64,000 nucleotides of DNA. Source: Rhizobium tumorigenes (lineage in GTDB: Bacteria; Pseudomonadota; Alphaproteobacteria; Rhizobiales; Rhizobiaceae). Of this stretch, positions 45,356 through 54,781 are shown piece by piece. The notes beneath the pieces are model-generated. The model was not told the DNA's origin, did not search any database, and was given only the letters and a program-made list of their open reading frames with translations. Every line of letters begins with the position of its first letter. Position 1 is the stretch's first letter. A program made the translations under genes and the position numbers. The DNA lies in NCBI RefSeq assembly GCF_003240565.2, contig NZ_CP117255.1, forward strand, positions 1,550,001 to 1,614,000, read 5' to 3'.

Positions 45356-47614
45356 TTACCGGACGGCGACAGGGCGAACCAGGGCCGTGACACGGCGGAT
45401 GGTGACGCGTCGGTTTTCCTGCTCCGGTCCCGGCGTGTTGATCTTCAGGTACTGCTCGCCATAGCCTTGCGTCGCAAGGTTTTCCGGAGGGATGCCGTAG
45501 ACGTCGGTCAGCACGTTTGCGACGGATTCAGCACGCTGGTCCGATAGGATCAGGTTGCTCTGGGGCGTACCCACGGCATCCGTATGACCCTCGATCAGGA
45601 AGGTCTCGGTCGGATCCTTCTTGACGATATTGCCGATGGCATCGGCAATCCCGCGCAAGGTCTTTGCCTGCTCCATCGGGATTTCGGCACTGCCCGTCGC
45701 GAAGGTGATCGTATCGAGATCGATACGGCGCACCTTGTCGCGTAGACGAGCCGAATAGCGCACCTCGTTCAGCGAGTAGACACGCTCGACAGGCTCGACT
45801 GGAGGCTTGCGCAGGAAGTCGTAGTAGTCCTGGTCCTGATCGGCACTGGTATCGATGATGTACTGGTTGAGCGGAATGCGCAGGCGCATCGGCGGCAGTT
45901 CATCACCGGGATCGCGGTAGTAGTCGTCCTGATCCGGCGTATTCTCCAGCTCGGGCGAATAGAACAGCACGTATTCGCGGCCGCGTGCATCGATACGCGA
46001 GCGCTGGATGATATCGCCGTAGCGATTGCGAACGGTGATGATGCGGTCGCCGTCGGGACGGTCGATCGTTTCGCGATAACGGTCGCGCGGCAACTGCTCG
46101 TAGACCGGGCGTTCGCCGTCGCGCACGAAGCGCTGCGTATCGTCGTGCCGGACGAAGACGTTGTCGCCGAAGTTGACGATGACGCGGTTGTCCTGGCGGT
46201 CGTCGATGCGCACGCCCTGGGGCGAGGCGTAGTCCGGCTGCCTGTCCATGCGACGACCCTGTTCGCTTGTGACGGCTTCCATCTTCACAGGTGGTGCCTG
46301 GTTGCCGCCGGCTGCGCGTTGCGCGTCAGCATCGGATGTCGGCGCACGGACGTTGGCAGGTGCAGGCGGAGCCGGCTGGCCCGGTGCGGCCGCTACCGGC
46401 TGACCGGGAGCCGGGGGCTGACCGGGAGCGCCTGGCTGACCGGCGCCGGGCTGGCCACGGTGACCACGACGCGCGGCATCCTTGTCGCTGTCGAGGACGG
46501 CAGTCCCGTTCTGGACGGGCAGGATGACCGGGCCGCTGCCTGCGCCGGCAGCAGCCGGGTTCTCGGCGATCTTCTGGCGACGCTGCAGTTCGGCTGGCGA
46601 AACCTGCTCGCCGGCAGTGCTGGGCGCTGCTGGCGCTACGGCTGCCGGTGCAGCACCGTTGGCTGCAGGGGCGACGGCTGCTCCGGGTGCGGGCTTGTCA
46701 GGGGCAACCGGCTCGGCGCCGGGGGCAACCGGTTCGGCGCCTGGGGCGACCCGGCGCTGGCCTGCTGCTGCAGGCGGCTGTTCGGCGGCGGGCTTGGCAG
46801 GCGCAGCGCCATCAGCGGCCGGTACCGGAGGCTTCTCGGCGTTCGGGGCGACCTTTTCGGCCGGCATGCCTGGCTTTACAGGCTTTTCACCCGGAGTTGC
46901 AGGCGCTGGTGCGGCTTCACCATTGGCCTCTGCAGGCTTCTGGTGCTTGCCCGCTGGCTGCTGTGCAGGCGCTGCGGGCTCTGCTGCGGGGGCTTCGGCT
47001 GCCTTGGAGCGCACAGCAGGCGCTTCGGCCGCAGGTTTCTTGGTTTCTGGCTGAGCCTCCGGCTCGGCTGCCGCAGGCTTCTCGGCCTTCGGAGGCTTTG
47101 GTGCTTCCAGTTCCTGTACCTTCGGCTTTGCGGGGGCAGCTTCCGGCTCGGCAGGCTTTTCAGCCTTTGGCGGCTTCGGTGCTTCCATCTCGACGGGCTT
47201 TTCAGCCTTTGGTGGCTTCGGCGCTTCCGGTTCAGCCGGCTTCTCGGCCTTCGGCTCTACTGGCTTCTCGGCCTTCGGCTCTGCGGGTTTTTCAGCCTTG
47301 GGAGCCTCGGGTTCTGCAGGCTTTTCAGCCTTCGGAGGGCGTGGGGCTTCTGGCTCGCCATGCTTTTCAGCTTTTGGCGGCTCCTTGCCGGGCTCCTCGG
47401 CGCCTGGCTTCTTTTTCTTCTTCGGGTCCTGCTCGTCTTCCGCAGGCTCGGCTGTCGCCTGCGCTACCTCGAACGATGCAGCGTTGTCCGCTTGCCGGAC
47501 AGTGGTGTTGACGGTGCCGCCGACCAGCATCGCGGCGTGTACCGGCTGCAGCATCAGCGACAGGGACAGCAACGGAAAGGCAGCACTGGCAAACAATCTT
47601 GATCTGGTACCCAC
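45356..47614 (-). CDS. OmpA-family outer-membrane/peptidoglycan protein with long Pro/Ala/Lys repeat region
   Basis: A 752-residue exported protein. Signal peptide at about 1-27 (FASAAFPLLSLSLMLQPVHA). A low-complexity Pro/Ala/Lys/Glu region of about 350 residues follows; in residues 81-180 the unit KAEKP(A/V)EPEAP or close variants recurs, with eight KAEK cores. Then comes a charged beta-rich region (about 470-620), and the C-terminal OmpA domain with TFATGSAEIPMEQAKTL, IEGHTDAVGTPQSN and LSDQRAESVANVL binds peptidoglycan. GTG 47614 is the start (GAGGA six bases upstream); longer frames lack a signal. Probably links outer membrane and wall. Confidence 0.9.
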   Translation of the reverse strand: MGTRSRLFASAAFPLLSLSLMLQPVHAAMLVGGTVNTTVRQADNAASFEVAQATAEPAEDEQDPKKKKKPGAEEPGKEPPKAEKHGEPEAPRPPKAEKPAEPEAPKAEKPAEPKAEKPVEPKAEKPAEPEAPKPPKAEKPVEMEAPKPPKAEKPAEPEAAPAKPKVQELEAPKPPKAEKPAAAEPEAQPETKKPAAEAPAVRSKAAEAPAAEPAAPAQQPAGKHQKPAEANGEAAPAPATPGEKPVKPGMPAEKVAPNAEKPPVPAADGAAPAKPAAEQPPAAAGQRRVAPGAEPVAPGAEPVAPDKPAPGAAVAPAANGAAPAAVAPAAPSTAGEQVSPAELQRRQKIAENPAAAGAGSGPVILPVQNGTAVLDSDKDAARRGHRGQPGAGQPGAPGQPPAPGQPVAAAPGQPAPPAPANVRAPTSDADAQRAAGGNQAPPVKMEAVTSEQGRRMDRQPDYASPQGVRIDDRQDNRVIVNFGDNVFVRHDDTQRFVRDGERPVYEQLPRDRYRETIDRPDGDRIITVRNRYGDIIQRSRIDARGREYVLFYSPELENTPDQDDYYRDPGDELPPMRLRIPLNQYIIDTSADQDQDYYDFLRKPPVEPVERVYSLNEVRYSARLRDKVRRIDLDTITFATGSAEIPMEQAKTLRGIADAIGNIVKKDPTETFLIEGHTDAVGTPQSNLILSDQRAESVANVLTDVYGIPPENLATQGYGEQYLKINTPGPEQENRRVTIRRVTALVRPVAVR
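47060..47377 (-). repeat. Coding repeat region (KAEK units) within the OmpA-family gene
   Basis: Eight imperfect copies of a unit coding for PKAEKP with EPEAP-type spacers, 8 to 26 codons apart. The DNA copies vary, so this is a protein-level repeat rather than a mobile or CRISPR element. Copy-number variation between strains is likely. Confidence 0.75.
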
Positions 47615-47982
47615 GGAATTTCCTCTTCGTTTCTTGTCGTTCTGGCGAACCGGACTTCTCGATCCAGCCGCCCTCGGGTGTCTTGTTCCGATACATTCGG
47701 GCCAATTTGCGGTCGGGCGCATCCAAAGGGTATCGGCCTTCATTTTGTTCCGCTTTTCTAAAGTCCGCGAAATGAATCCCCGATGAATGTCGCGTGCAGC
47801 CACCGTTCACATGGCCTCCGGGCTTCCAAACTGTGCACTGCATCATCGGGAGATGATTCCAGTTGCAATTCTTTCGAAAAGAGGAAAATTATCTCGGCAA
47901 GGCGGTCCTCGCGATTTCCGCCCCAGTCAAACCGCGCGCGGAAAACAAGAACACCCCGCGGTCACCAACAGAGAGGATCCAC
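47615..47982. promoter_or_regulatory. Divergent intergenic region, OmpA-family gene and amino-acid binding protein
   Basis: 368 bases with no credible gene. Ribosome sites for both flanking genes lie at its edges; the promoters must be within, but no consensus pair stands out. Confidence 0.4.
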
Positions 47983-48765
47983 ATGCGCAACTCCACCCGT
48001 CTCTTCGCCGCAGCGTCGCTCGCAGCGATGTCGCTCTTTTCCGGCGTGGCCATGGCGGCCGGCGACACGCTGACCATCGGCACCGATGCGACTTACCCGC
48101 CCTTCGAATCGCTGGACGCAGCCGGCAAGTTCCAGGGCTTCGACATCGACATCGCCAACGCCCTTTGCGACCAGATGAAAGTCAAGTGCACGATCGTAAA
48201 CCAGGATTTCGACGGCATCATTCCTGCCCTGCAGGCGAAGAAGTTCGACATGATCGTCTCCTCAATGTCGATCACGCCTGAGCGCCTGAAGTCGATCGAC
48301 TTCACCAACAAGATCTACAACACGCCACCGGCCATTGCCGTGCCTAAGGATTCGAAGGTCACGGAAGCGACCGACGCCGGCCTCAAGGGCAAGACCATCG
48401 GCGCCCAGTCGTCAACGACCCATGCCAACTATGCGACGGCGCACCTCAAGGACGTCGAACTGAAGCTCTATCCGACCGCTGACGAGTACAAGCTCGACAT
48501 GACCAACGGCCGCATCGATGCCGTCATCGACGACGTCGTCGTCCTGTCGGAATGGGTGAAGTCGGACGCCGGCAGCTGCTGCAAGATGCTCGGCACCCTG
48601 CCGATCGATCCGGTCATCAATGGCGAAGGCGCCGGCATTGGCGTCCGCAAGGGCGACGACGCACTGAAGACCAAGCTCAACACTGCGCTTGCTGCCATCC
48701 GCGCCGACGGCACCTACAAGAAGATCCAGGACAAGTATTTCGATTTCGACGTTTACGGCAAGTAA
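47983..48765 (+). CDS. Polar amino-acid ABC transporter substrate-binding protein (ArgT/HisJ type)
   Basis: A 260-residue periplasmic protein with a signal peptide ending AMA (about residue 25). The family start LTIGTDATYPPFESLDAAGK and GFDIDIANALC, and later DMIVSSMSITPERLKSIDFT, are typical of lysine/arginine/ornithine/histidine and opine binding proteins. GAGAGG lies six bases before the ATG. Two permease genes follow after a terminator-like hairpin, but no ATPase gene. The exact amino acid cannot be told. Confidence 0.93.
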   Translation: MRNSTRLFAAASLAAMSLFSGVAMAAGDTLTIGTDATYPPFESLDAAGKFQGFDIDIANALCDQMKVKCTIVNQDFDGIIPALQAKKFDMIVSSMSITPERLKSIDFTNKIYNTPPAIAVPKDSKVTEATDAGLKGKTIGAQSSTTHANYATAHLKDVELKLYPTADEYKLDMTNGRIDAVIDDVVVLSEWVKSDAGSCCKMLGTLPIDPVINGEGAGIGVRKGDDALKTKLNTALAAIRADGTYKKIQDKYFDFDVYGK

Positions 48766-48797
48766 TCGCCGGGCTTAGATGCGATGCAAAATACTGG

Positions 48798-48827
48798 CGG
48801 CGGGAGGCTTGCTCTTCCGCCGTTTTT
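48798..48827 (+). terminator. Terminator-like hairpin between binding protein and permease genes
   Basis: CGGCGGGAG and CTTCCGCCG pair over 9 bp (one G-T wobble) with a 7-base loop, followed by TTTTTATTT. Likely a partial terminator that keeps permease levels below those of the binding protein. Confidence 0.75.
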
Positions 48828-48884
48828 ATTTGAGAACTGTCGGTAATAGTAAGCGACGAAACAGTCGCGAGGGGAAATAAAGGC

Positions 48885-49688
48885 ATGAGCGGAGCGTTTT
48901 CCGCCCTCGGATCCCTGTGGGATCGGATGAGCACTATCTTCGATCCTTTATGCGGGCCGGTCGGCCTTTTCAGTCTGTTCGGTTCGGGAACGGTCATCGC
49001 CTGCGGCGATACAGGCTGGGGCGACGAGATTGCCCTCGGCATGAAGGTCACCATCGTCGTCGCGCTGTCGACCCTGCCGGTCGGCCTTGCCATCGGCTTC
49101 CTCGTGGCACTCGGCCAGCAGTCGGAAGAAAAATCCGTGCGTCTGGCGGCCAGCATCTACACGACGATCTTCCGCGGTCTGCCCGAACTGCTGACGCTGT
49201 TCATCGTCTATTACGGCATCCAGATCGCACTCCAGAGCCTGCTCGCCTCCCTCGGCTACGAGGGACGCGTCGAGATCAATGCATTTGTGGCCGGCATGCT
49301 GGCTCTCTCGGTGGTGTTTTCCGCCTATTGCGCCGAAGTCCTCCTGTCGGCATTCCGCGCCATCCCCAAGGGCCAGTACGAGGCCGGTGATTCTCTTGGG
49401 CTCGGGCAGTTTCGCACCATGCAGCTGATCGTCCTGCCGCAGTTGATCCGCATCGCACTGCCCGGCCTCGGGAATCTCTGGATGAACCTCCTGAAGGACA
49501 CCTCCTACGTCTCGATCATCGGCCTGACCGACATCCTGCGCCAGACCGGCATCGCGGTGCGCGTCACCAAGGATGCCTTCGGCTTCTACCTGCTGGCCTG
49601 CGGCCTATACCTGTTCCTTGCCATTGTCTCGTCGGTCGGCCTCGGCTTTGTCGACCGGTGGACCAAGCGTTCGGAGGCATCGCGATGA
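48885..49688 (+). CDS. Polar amino-acid ABC transporter permease, HisQ type
   Basis: A 267-residue membrane protein with about five helices and the EAA-type loop AFRAIPKGQYEAGDSLGLGQ. IFRGLPELLTLFIVYYG is typical of the HisQ/OccQ branch. The N-terminal 40 residues hold an extra loop with two Cys. Its end overlaps the next permease gene by four bases (ATGA). Confidence 0.93.
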   Translation: MSGAFSALGSLWDRMSTIFDPLCGPVGLFSLFGSGTVIACGDTGWGDEIALGMKVTIVVALSTLPVGLAIGFLVALGQQSEEKSVRLAASIYTTIFRGLPELLTLFIVYYGIQIALQSLLASLGYEGRVEINAFVAGMLALSVVFSAYCAEVLLSAFRAIPKGQYEAGDSLGLGQFRTMQLIVLPQLIRIALPGLGNLWMNLLKDTSYVSIIGLTDILRQTGIAVRVTKDAFGFYLLACGLYLFLAIVSSVGLGFVDRWTKRSEASR

Positions 49689-50515
49689 GTTATTCGAAGG
49701 CCCTGATCCCGCCACGCGCGCCGCCACCGGAAGCCATGACCAGGATGCGACCGGCCCGGATGACGGGCTACATCGTCGTGACCCTCTGGGCGCTCCTCGG
49801 TGTTGCCCTGCTGGCGATGATGATTACCAACTGGGACAACGAGAAATTCTTCAAATACGGTCCGCGCTTCGTGCATGGCCTGATAACGACGCTCGAACTG
49901 GTGGCCTTCTCGATCGTCTTCGGCGCCTTGCTGTCCGTACCGCTGGCCTTTGCGCGCATGTCGAAGAACCGGCTGTTCAGCGGCTTTGCCTATGTCTACG
50001 TCTACGTCTTCCGTGGAACGCCGATCCTCGCCCAGCTTTTCCTCATCTACTACGGCCTCGGCAGCTTTCGGCCCGAATGGCAGTCGGTCGGCCTCTGGTG
50101 GTTCTTTCGCGAGGCCTGGTATTGCGGGCTGCTGTCGCTGACACTGAACACCGCCGCCTACCAGACTGAAATCCTGCGTGGCGCCATCATCAGCGTCTCC
50201 ACGGGCCAGCACGAGGCAGCCTCCTCGCTCGGCATCCCGAAGCTGGTGGCCTTTTTCAAGATCATCCTGCCGCAGGCGCTGATCGTCGCGCTTCGTCCCT
50301 ACGGCAACGAGATCATCCTGATGGTGAAGGGCTCGGCGGTCGTTGCCATCATCACCGTCTTCGACCTCATGGGTGAAACGCGCTACGCCTTCTCGCAAAC
50401 CTACGATTACCAGAGCTACCTCTGGGCGGCGATCTTCTACCTCAGCATCGTCGAAATCCTGCGTCATTTCCTGGAATGGACCGAACGTCGGCTGACACGG
50501 CACCTCATCCGGTAG
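49685..50515 (+). CDS. Polar amino-acid ABC transporter permease, HisM type
   Basis: A 276-residue membrane protein. The motif VFRGTPILAQLFLIYYGLG and coupling loop GQHEAASSLGIPKLVAFFKI match HisM/OccM. ATG 49685 overlaps the hisQ-type stop, with GGAGG seven bases upstream. It pairs with the HisQ-type subunit. No ATPase gene follows within this window, so the partner must be encoded elsewhere. Confidence 0.93.
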   Translation: MSYSKALIPPRAPPPEAMTRMRPARMTGYIVVTLWALLGVALLAMMITNWDNEKFFKYGPRFVHGLITTLELVAFSIVFGALLSVPLAFARMSKNRLFSGFAYVYVYVFRGTPILAQLFLIYYGLGSFRPEWQSVGLWWFFREAWYCGLLSLTLNTAAYQTEILRGAIISVSTGQHEAASSLGIPKLVAFFKIILPQALIVALRPYGNEIILMVKGSAVVAIITVFDLMGETRYAFSQTYDYQSYLWAAIFYLSIVEILRHFLEWTERRLTRHLIR

Positions 50516-50689
50516 GGGCGAGGTCCGACCTGCTGGCAGCACTCCCCTCACAGAACTGCTAACCTGTTGATTATCGTCACAAAATTGTCTTGAAAGGACA
50601 TTTCCGAAAGCTTCGGTTAAGCATCCCGTGTTTCCATATCTTTGTGACGACCGTCACGCTCAAGAGTTGGAACCGCAAGCGAGGGACCG

Positions 50690-50956
50690 ATGCACAAGGA
50701 AATGGAATTGCAGCTGAAAGGCTACGGACTGACCACTGCCGAGATTTTCTACCGCCTTCCCGACCATCCTGCCATCCTCCAGACCTATCTCTGGCAAGAC
50801 TACGATCTCTCCCCGGACTTTCCGGAAATGCGCAGCTTCCTGAAATTCTGGCAGGAGAAACTCGACGGCCCCCTCCACTCCGTCCGCTACGTCCACCGCA
50901 AGCTGATCTCGGCGACAGACTGGCGCGCCCTCAAGGGCGAATTCATCCTGAACTGA
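50690..50956 (+). CDS. Usg family protein
   Basis: An 88-residue soluble protein: LQLKGYGLTTAEIFYRLPDH, TYLWQDYDLSPDFPEM and FWQEKLDGPLHSVRY match the small Usg family of alphaproteobacteria, first noted near tryptophan genes and of unknown function. GAGG precedes the ATG; an alternative ATG lies four codons on. The upstream 174 bases hold no gene. It may share a transcript with the methyltransferase gene 43 bases downstream. Confidence 0.87.
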   Translation: MHKEMELQLKGYGLTTAEIFYRLPDHPAILQTYLWQDYDLSPDFPEMRSFLKFWQEKLDGPLHSVRYVHRKLISATDWRALKGEFILN

Positions 50957-50999
50957 AATAGCGGTTGCAGCGGCTTTTGACCCGGCTTAAAAAGCCGGC

Positions 51000-51824
51000 A
51001 TGAAAAACAAGATCGACGAAGACGCGCTGGCCGACGCCTATAACCGAGCCCTCGAGCTGGAGAAATCCGGCGACATCGACGCGGCGGTGGCCGCCTATAA
51101 CGAGGTCCTGGCGATCGACCCCGACGATCACGGCGGCGCCTCCGTTCGCATCGCCTCGATGGGGCGCGGCGAGACACCGACGAGGGCGCCTGATGCCTAT
51201 GTCGAGACGCTGTTCGACCAGCATGCCGAAGTCTTCGAGGACGTGCTTGTCGAGCAGCTCGGCTACCACGTGCCGATGCTGGTGCGCCAGCGCCTGCAGG
51301 CACTCGGCCTCGGACCCTTCAGACGGCTGCTCGATCTCGGCTGCGGCACCGGCCTCACAGGCGGCGTGCTCAGCGACATCGTCGACGACATGACCGGCAT
51401 CGACCTGTCGGAAAACATGGTCGAGATCGCCGACGAGAAGGATATCTACGATTCGCTGTTCGTCGCCGAGGTCGAGGATTTTCTCGAGGACAACGACGAA
51501 GAGCCCTTCGACATCATAACCGCCACCGACGTGCTGCCCTATCTCGGTGCGCTCGAGCCGCTGTTCTTCGGAACCGCCGAAAACCTGACGCCCGGCGGCC
51601 TCTTCATATTCTCCTCGGAAACACTGCCCGAAGAAACACTCGCCGGCCGCCCCTACATGGTCGGCCCCCACCAGCGCTTTGCCCACGCCCAATCCTACGT
51701 CCGCGAACGCCTGACCGCCACCGGCTTCGACCTCATCGAAATCACCGACATCAACGTCCGCATGGAAGATGGGCAACCAACCCCAGGGCATCTGGTGGTG
51801 GCGCGGTTGAAGCAGCAGCACTGA
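51000..51824 (+). CDS. SAM-dependent methyltransferase with N-terminal TPR
   Basis: A 274-residue protein. Residues of about 8-45 (LADAYNRALELEKSGDIDAA) form a tetratricopeptide-like helix pair. A class I methyltransferase domain follows, with motif I LLDLGCGTGLTGG, the acidic residue after strand 2 (GIDLSENM) and the later DIITATDVLPYLG. The target is unknown. Members of this TPR-methyltransferase group are often annotated only by domain. Confidence 0.88.
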   Translation: MKNKIDEDALADAYNRALELEKSGDIDAAVAAYNEVLAIDPDDHGGASVRIASMGRGETPTRAPDAYVETLFDQHAEVFEDVLVEQLGYHVPMLVRQRLQALGLGPFRRLLDLGCGTGLTGGVLSDIVDDMTGIDLSENMVEIADEKDIYDSLFVAEVEDFLEDNDEEPFDIITATDVLPYLGALEPLFFGTAENLTPGGLFIFSSETLPEETLAGRPYMVGPHQRFAHAQSYVRERLTATGFDLIEITDINVRMEDGQPTPGHLVVARLKQQH

Positions 51825-51828
51825 TAGC

Positions 51829-51886
51829 GTAGCGCGCTACCCGCTAGACGGCTACGGTCGCCGATGGGAAAGCGGACCGCTTTCCC
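51829..51886. terminator. Two palindromes between convergent genes, possible terminators
   Basis: GTAGCGCGCTAC (51829-51840) is a perfect palindrome and GGGAAAGCGG/CCGCTTTCCC (51866-51886) has 10-base arms. They lie between the methyltransferase and ssuB stops. No T run is present. Confidence 0.45.
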
Positions 51887-51894
51887 AAGCGCCC

Positions 51895-52698
51895 TCAATG
51901 CCCCAGGATAGCGGCCAGCAGCTTGCCCTCCAGCTCCGCCAGTGCGGGATTGCCGTGGCGGCGGGGATGGGGATGCGGGATCGCCAAATCCAGGGCGATG
52001 CGGCCTTCCTCGAGCACGATGACGCGGTCGGCCAGATGCACGGCCTCGCTGACATCGTGGGTGACGAGAACGGCTGTGAAGCCAAGTTCGCGCCAGACGC
52101 GGTTCAGCAGTTCCTGCATGCTGATGCGGGTGAGCGCATCGAGGGCGCCGAGCGGCTCGTCCAGGGCAAGGATGCCGGGCTTGCTGACCAGCGCACGGGC
52201 GAGCGCCACGCGTTGACGCTGTCCACCGGACAGCTGCGCCGGCCAGTTGTCGGTCTTTTCAGCCAGTTGCACCTCGGCCAGAACCTGCGCCACGGCGGCC
52301 TTGCTCCGGGTTTTATTGACACCTTCACCGAGACCGACGGCGACATTGCCGGCGACACTGAGCCAAGGCAGAAGGCGTGGCTCCTGGAAGACGATGCGGG
52401 CGTTCGGTGCCGCCTCGCCCGAGGTCGTGCCGAAGGCAACGCTGCCGCCGGTCGGCGCATCCAGCCCCATCAGGATGCGCAGCAGCGTGCTCTTGCCGCA
52501 GCCGCTCTTGCCAATGACGGCGACGAACTGGCCGGCCGGAATATCGAGATCGATACCACGCAGGACCTGGTTGTCGCCAAAACGCTTTTCGAGGCCGCGG
52601 ACGCGGATGGCACCGGCGCCCGGCGCAACGCTTGCCGCCTCGGGCTGTGTGATTTTGTTGTCGATCGGCTTAAATCTTGGGTGGGCGATGACGTTCAT
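51895..52698 (-). CDS. ssuB: Sulfonate ABC transporter ATP-binding protein
   Basis: A 267-residue ATPase with Walker [10 protein letters not shown], signature [15 protein letters not shown], Walker [14 protein letters not shown] and VTHDVSEAV, the last typical of SsuB/TauB. ATG 52698 has GAGGA seven bases upstream; longer frames enter ssuC. It is the last gene of the ssuA-ssuA-ssuD-ssuC-ssuB operon and powers import of alkanesulfonates. Confidence 0.93.
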   Translation of the reverse strand: MNVIAHPRFKPIDNKITQPEAASVAPGAGAIRVRGLEKRFGDNQVLRGIDLDIPAGQFVAVIGKSGCGKSTLLRILMGLDAPTGGSVAFGTTSGEAAPNARIVFQEPRLLPWLSVAGNVAVGLGEGVNKTRSKAAVAQVLAEVQLAEKTDNWPAQLSGGQRQRVALARALVSKPGILALDEPLGALDALTRISMQELLNRVWRELGFTAVLVTHDVSEAVHLADRVIVLEEGRIALDLAIPHPHPRRHGNPALAELEGKLLAAILGH

Positions 52699-52708
52699 GT
52701 CTCTGTCC

Positions 52709-53548
52709 TCAGCGCTGCTGATAGGTGGGGTTCCAGCGGAGCGCCCTGCGCTCCATCGCCCGGGCGGCAACATCGGCCAGCTTGCCGAGCACCGCATAGA
52801 TCACCAGCGACAGCACGACGACATCGGTCATCATGAATTCGCGGGCATTGTTGGCCATGTGGCCGATGCCGGATGAAGCAGCGATCGATTCCGAGACGAT
52901 CAGCGTCAGCCACATGATACCGAGCGCATATCGCAGGCCGACGAAGATCGACGGCAGGGCGCCGGGAAAGATGACCTTGCGAAACAGCGTCCAGTTGCCC
53001 ATGCCATAGACGCGCCCCATCTCGATCAGGTCGCGGTCGACATTGCGGACGCCATGATAGGTGTTCAGGTAGACCGGGAACAGCACGCCGAGCGAAGTCA
53101 GGAACAGCTTCGATTCCTCGCCGATGCCGAACCACAGGATGACCAGAGGGATCATCGCCAGATGCGGCACGGTGCGCATCATCTGCAAAGTCGTGTCGGT
53201 CAGCTTTTCAGACAGCCGCGACACGCCGTTGGCGAGACCGAGCAGGAACCCGATGCTGCCGCCGACAAACAAGCCTGCAAATGCACGGCCGGCGCTGACG
53301 GCAATGTCTTTCGGCAATTGACCGGAGGTCGTCGTCTGCCAGAAGGCCATCACCACATCGAGCGGCGATGGCATGATCCGCGACGAAATCCATCCGGCCG
53401 ACGAGCCGAGCTGCCAGAGTGCGACGATGGCGACCGGAACCAGGTAAGGCAGCCAGGCCTCCAGGTTTTTGCGCGCGCGGCTGGCAATATCGTTGTTCGC
53501 CGTCCGCGCTGCCCTTACCTCGACGAAGTGTGTGTCGACTGCCGCCAT
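52709..53548 (-). CDS. ssuC: Sulfonate ABC transporter permease
   Basis: A 279-residue membrane protein with about six helices (first [21 protein letters not shown]). The loop [23 protein letters not shown] and [14 protein letters not shown] are typical of SsuC. AGGGA precedes ATG 53548. It lies 22 bases from ssuD and 10 from ssuB, so all are in one transcript. Confidence 0.93.
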   Translation of the reverse strand: MAAVDTHFVEVRAARTANNDIASRARKNLEAWLPYLVPVAIVALWQLGSSAGWISSRIMPSPLDVVMAFWQTTTSGQLPKDIAVSAGRAFAGLFVGGSIGFLLGLANGVSRLSEKLTDTTLQMMRTVPHLAMIPLVILWFGIGEESKLFLTSLGVLFPVYLNTYHGVRNVDRDLIEMGRVYGMGNWTLFRKVIFPGALPSIFVGLRYALGIMWLTLIVSESIAASSGIGHMANNAREFMMTDVVVLSLVIYAVLGKLADVAARAMERRALRWNPTYQQR

Positions 53549-53570
53549 GATCTTGTCCCTCTCTGCCGGA

Positions 53571-54746
53571 TCAGGATCCGGACACGACCTTCAGGTTGCC
53601 ACCGTGGCTGCCGCCGCCGAAAACCTGGCGCTTGCCGAACTCGACGTCGAAGCTGCCGCGCTGCAATTCGCGTCCGAGCCCCAGTTCCGGGAAGAGCAGC
53701 TCGGAAACGCGGTAAGCCTCTTCCAGATGAGGATAGCCGGAGCCGATCACCGTCTCGATGCCGATCTCCTGGTATTCGCGCAGGCGTGCGGCCACAGTCT
53801 TCGGCGATCCGACCAGGGCCGTGCCGGCTCCCGCACGCACCAGGCCGACACCGGCCCAGAGGTTGGGAGACACTTCGAGATTGTCGCGGCGTCCGCCATG
53901 CAGGGCGGCCATGCGCTTCTGACCGACAGAATCGGACTCCTTGACGAAGCGCTCCTGTGCTTCGCGGATCGTATCGTCGTCGAGCTGCGAGATCAGCCGG
54001 TCGGCGGCAGCCCAGGCCTCGTCGTCGGTTTCACGAACGATGAAGTGGAGGCGGATGCCGAAGCTGACTTCGCGGCCGGTGCGCTTTGCTGCAGCCCGCA
54101 CCTTTTCGACCTTTTCGGCAACCTGCGCCGGCGGTTCGCCCCAGGTCAGGTACTTGTCGACGCGACCGACGGCAAAATCGATGCCGGCATCCGAAGAACC
54201 GCCGAAATACAGCGGCGGACGCGGCGATTGCACCGGCGGCAGGGCCAGCCGTGCACCGGTCGCCTTGATATACTTGCCATCCAGCGTCGACGTACCCTTG
54301 GCCATCAGCTCTTCGAAAACGTCGAAGAATTCATTGGCGTGATCGTAGCGCTCGTCATGCTTCAGGAAGATGCCGTCGCCCGCAAGCTCCGAGGGACTGC
54401 CGCCGACGACGATGTTGAGCAGCAGGCGTCCGTGCGAGATGCGATCGAGCGTCGAGGCCAGCCGGGCGTAATAGGCCGGCGACGCCGTGCCGGGACGCAC
54501 CGCCACCAGGAATTTGAGCTTCTGTGTATGGGCTGCAAGCGCCGCCGCCGTGACGAAGGATTCCTCGCATGACACGCCTGTCGGCAGCAGCACGCCGGAA
54601 TAGCCGAGGCGATCGACGGCCTGGGCGATCTGCGTCAGGTAGCCGATATCGGTATCACGGTTGAGGTCGGCGGAACCGAGATAGCTGCCGTCGCCCGAAG
54701 TCGGGATAAACCAGAGGAAGTCGATTGGCTTGGAAGTGTTTGTCAT
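53571..54746 (-). CDS. ssuD: FMNH2-dependent alkanesulfonate monooxygenase
   Basis: A 391-residue luciferase-like enzyme that splits alkanesulfonates to aldehyde and sulfite, giving sulfur under sulfate starvation. Family stretches: [18 protein letters not shown] start, [37 protein letters not shown] and RLHFIVRET. It is slightly longer than E. coli SsuD (381). No ssuE flavin reductase gene is in this cluster, so reduced flavin must come from elsewhere. Confidence 0.95.
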   Translation of the reverse strand: MTNTSKPIDFLWFIPTSGDGSYLGSADLNRDTDIGYLTQIAQAVDRLGYSGVLLPTGVSCEESFVTAAALAAHTQKLKFLVAVRPGTASPAYYARLASTLDRISHGRLLLNIVVGGSPSELAGDGIFLKHDERYDHANEFFDVFEELMAKGTSTLDGKYIKATGARLALPPVQSPRPPLYFGGSSDAGIDFAVGRVDKYLTWGEPPAQVAEKVEKVRAAAKRTGREVSFGIRLHFIVRETDDEAWAAADRLISQLDDDTIREAQERFVKESDSVGQKRMAALHGGRRDNLEVSPNLWAGVGLVRAGAGTALVGSPKTVAARLREYQEIGIETVIGSGYPHLEEAYRVSELLFPELGLGRELQRGSFDVEFGKRQVFGGGSHGGNLKVVSGS

Positions 54747-54781
54747 GTCTGTTTCCCTTGTTCCGTGGTCGCGGGGATCAA

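Noticed and set aside
47060..47377. Short repeats that might suggest a CRISPR array
   Set aside because: Units are imperfect, of unequal spacing, in frame with a protein and without unique spacers.
46145..47602. Open frame antisense to the OmpA-family gene with a Leu/Gly/Cys-rich repetitive product
   Set aside because: It is the mirror of the KAEK repeats and Pro/Ala region, without motif or ribosome site.
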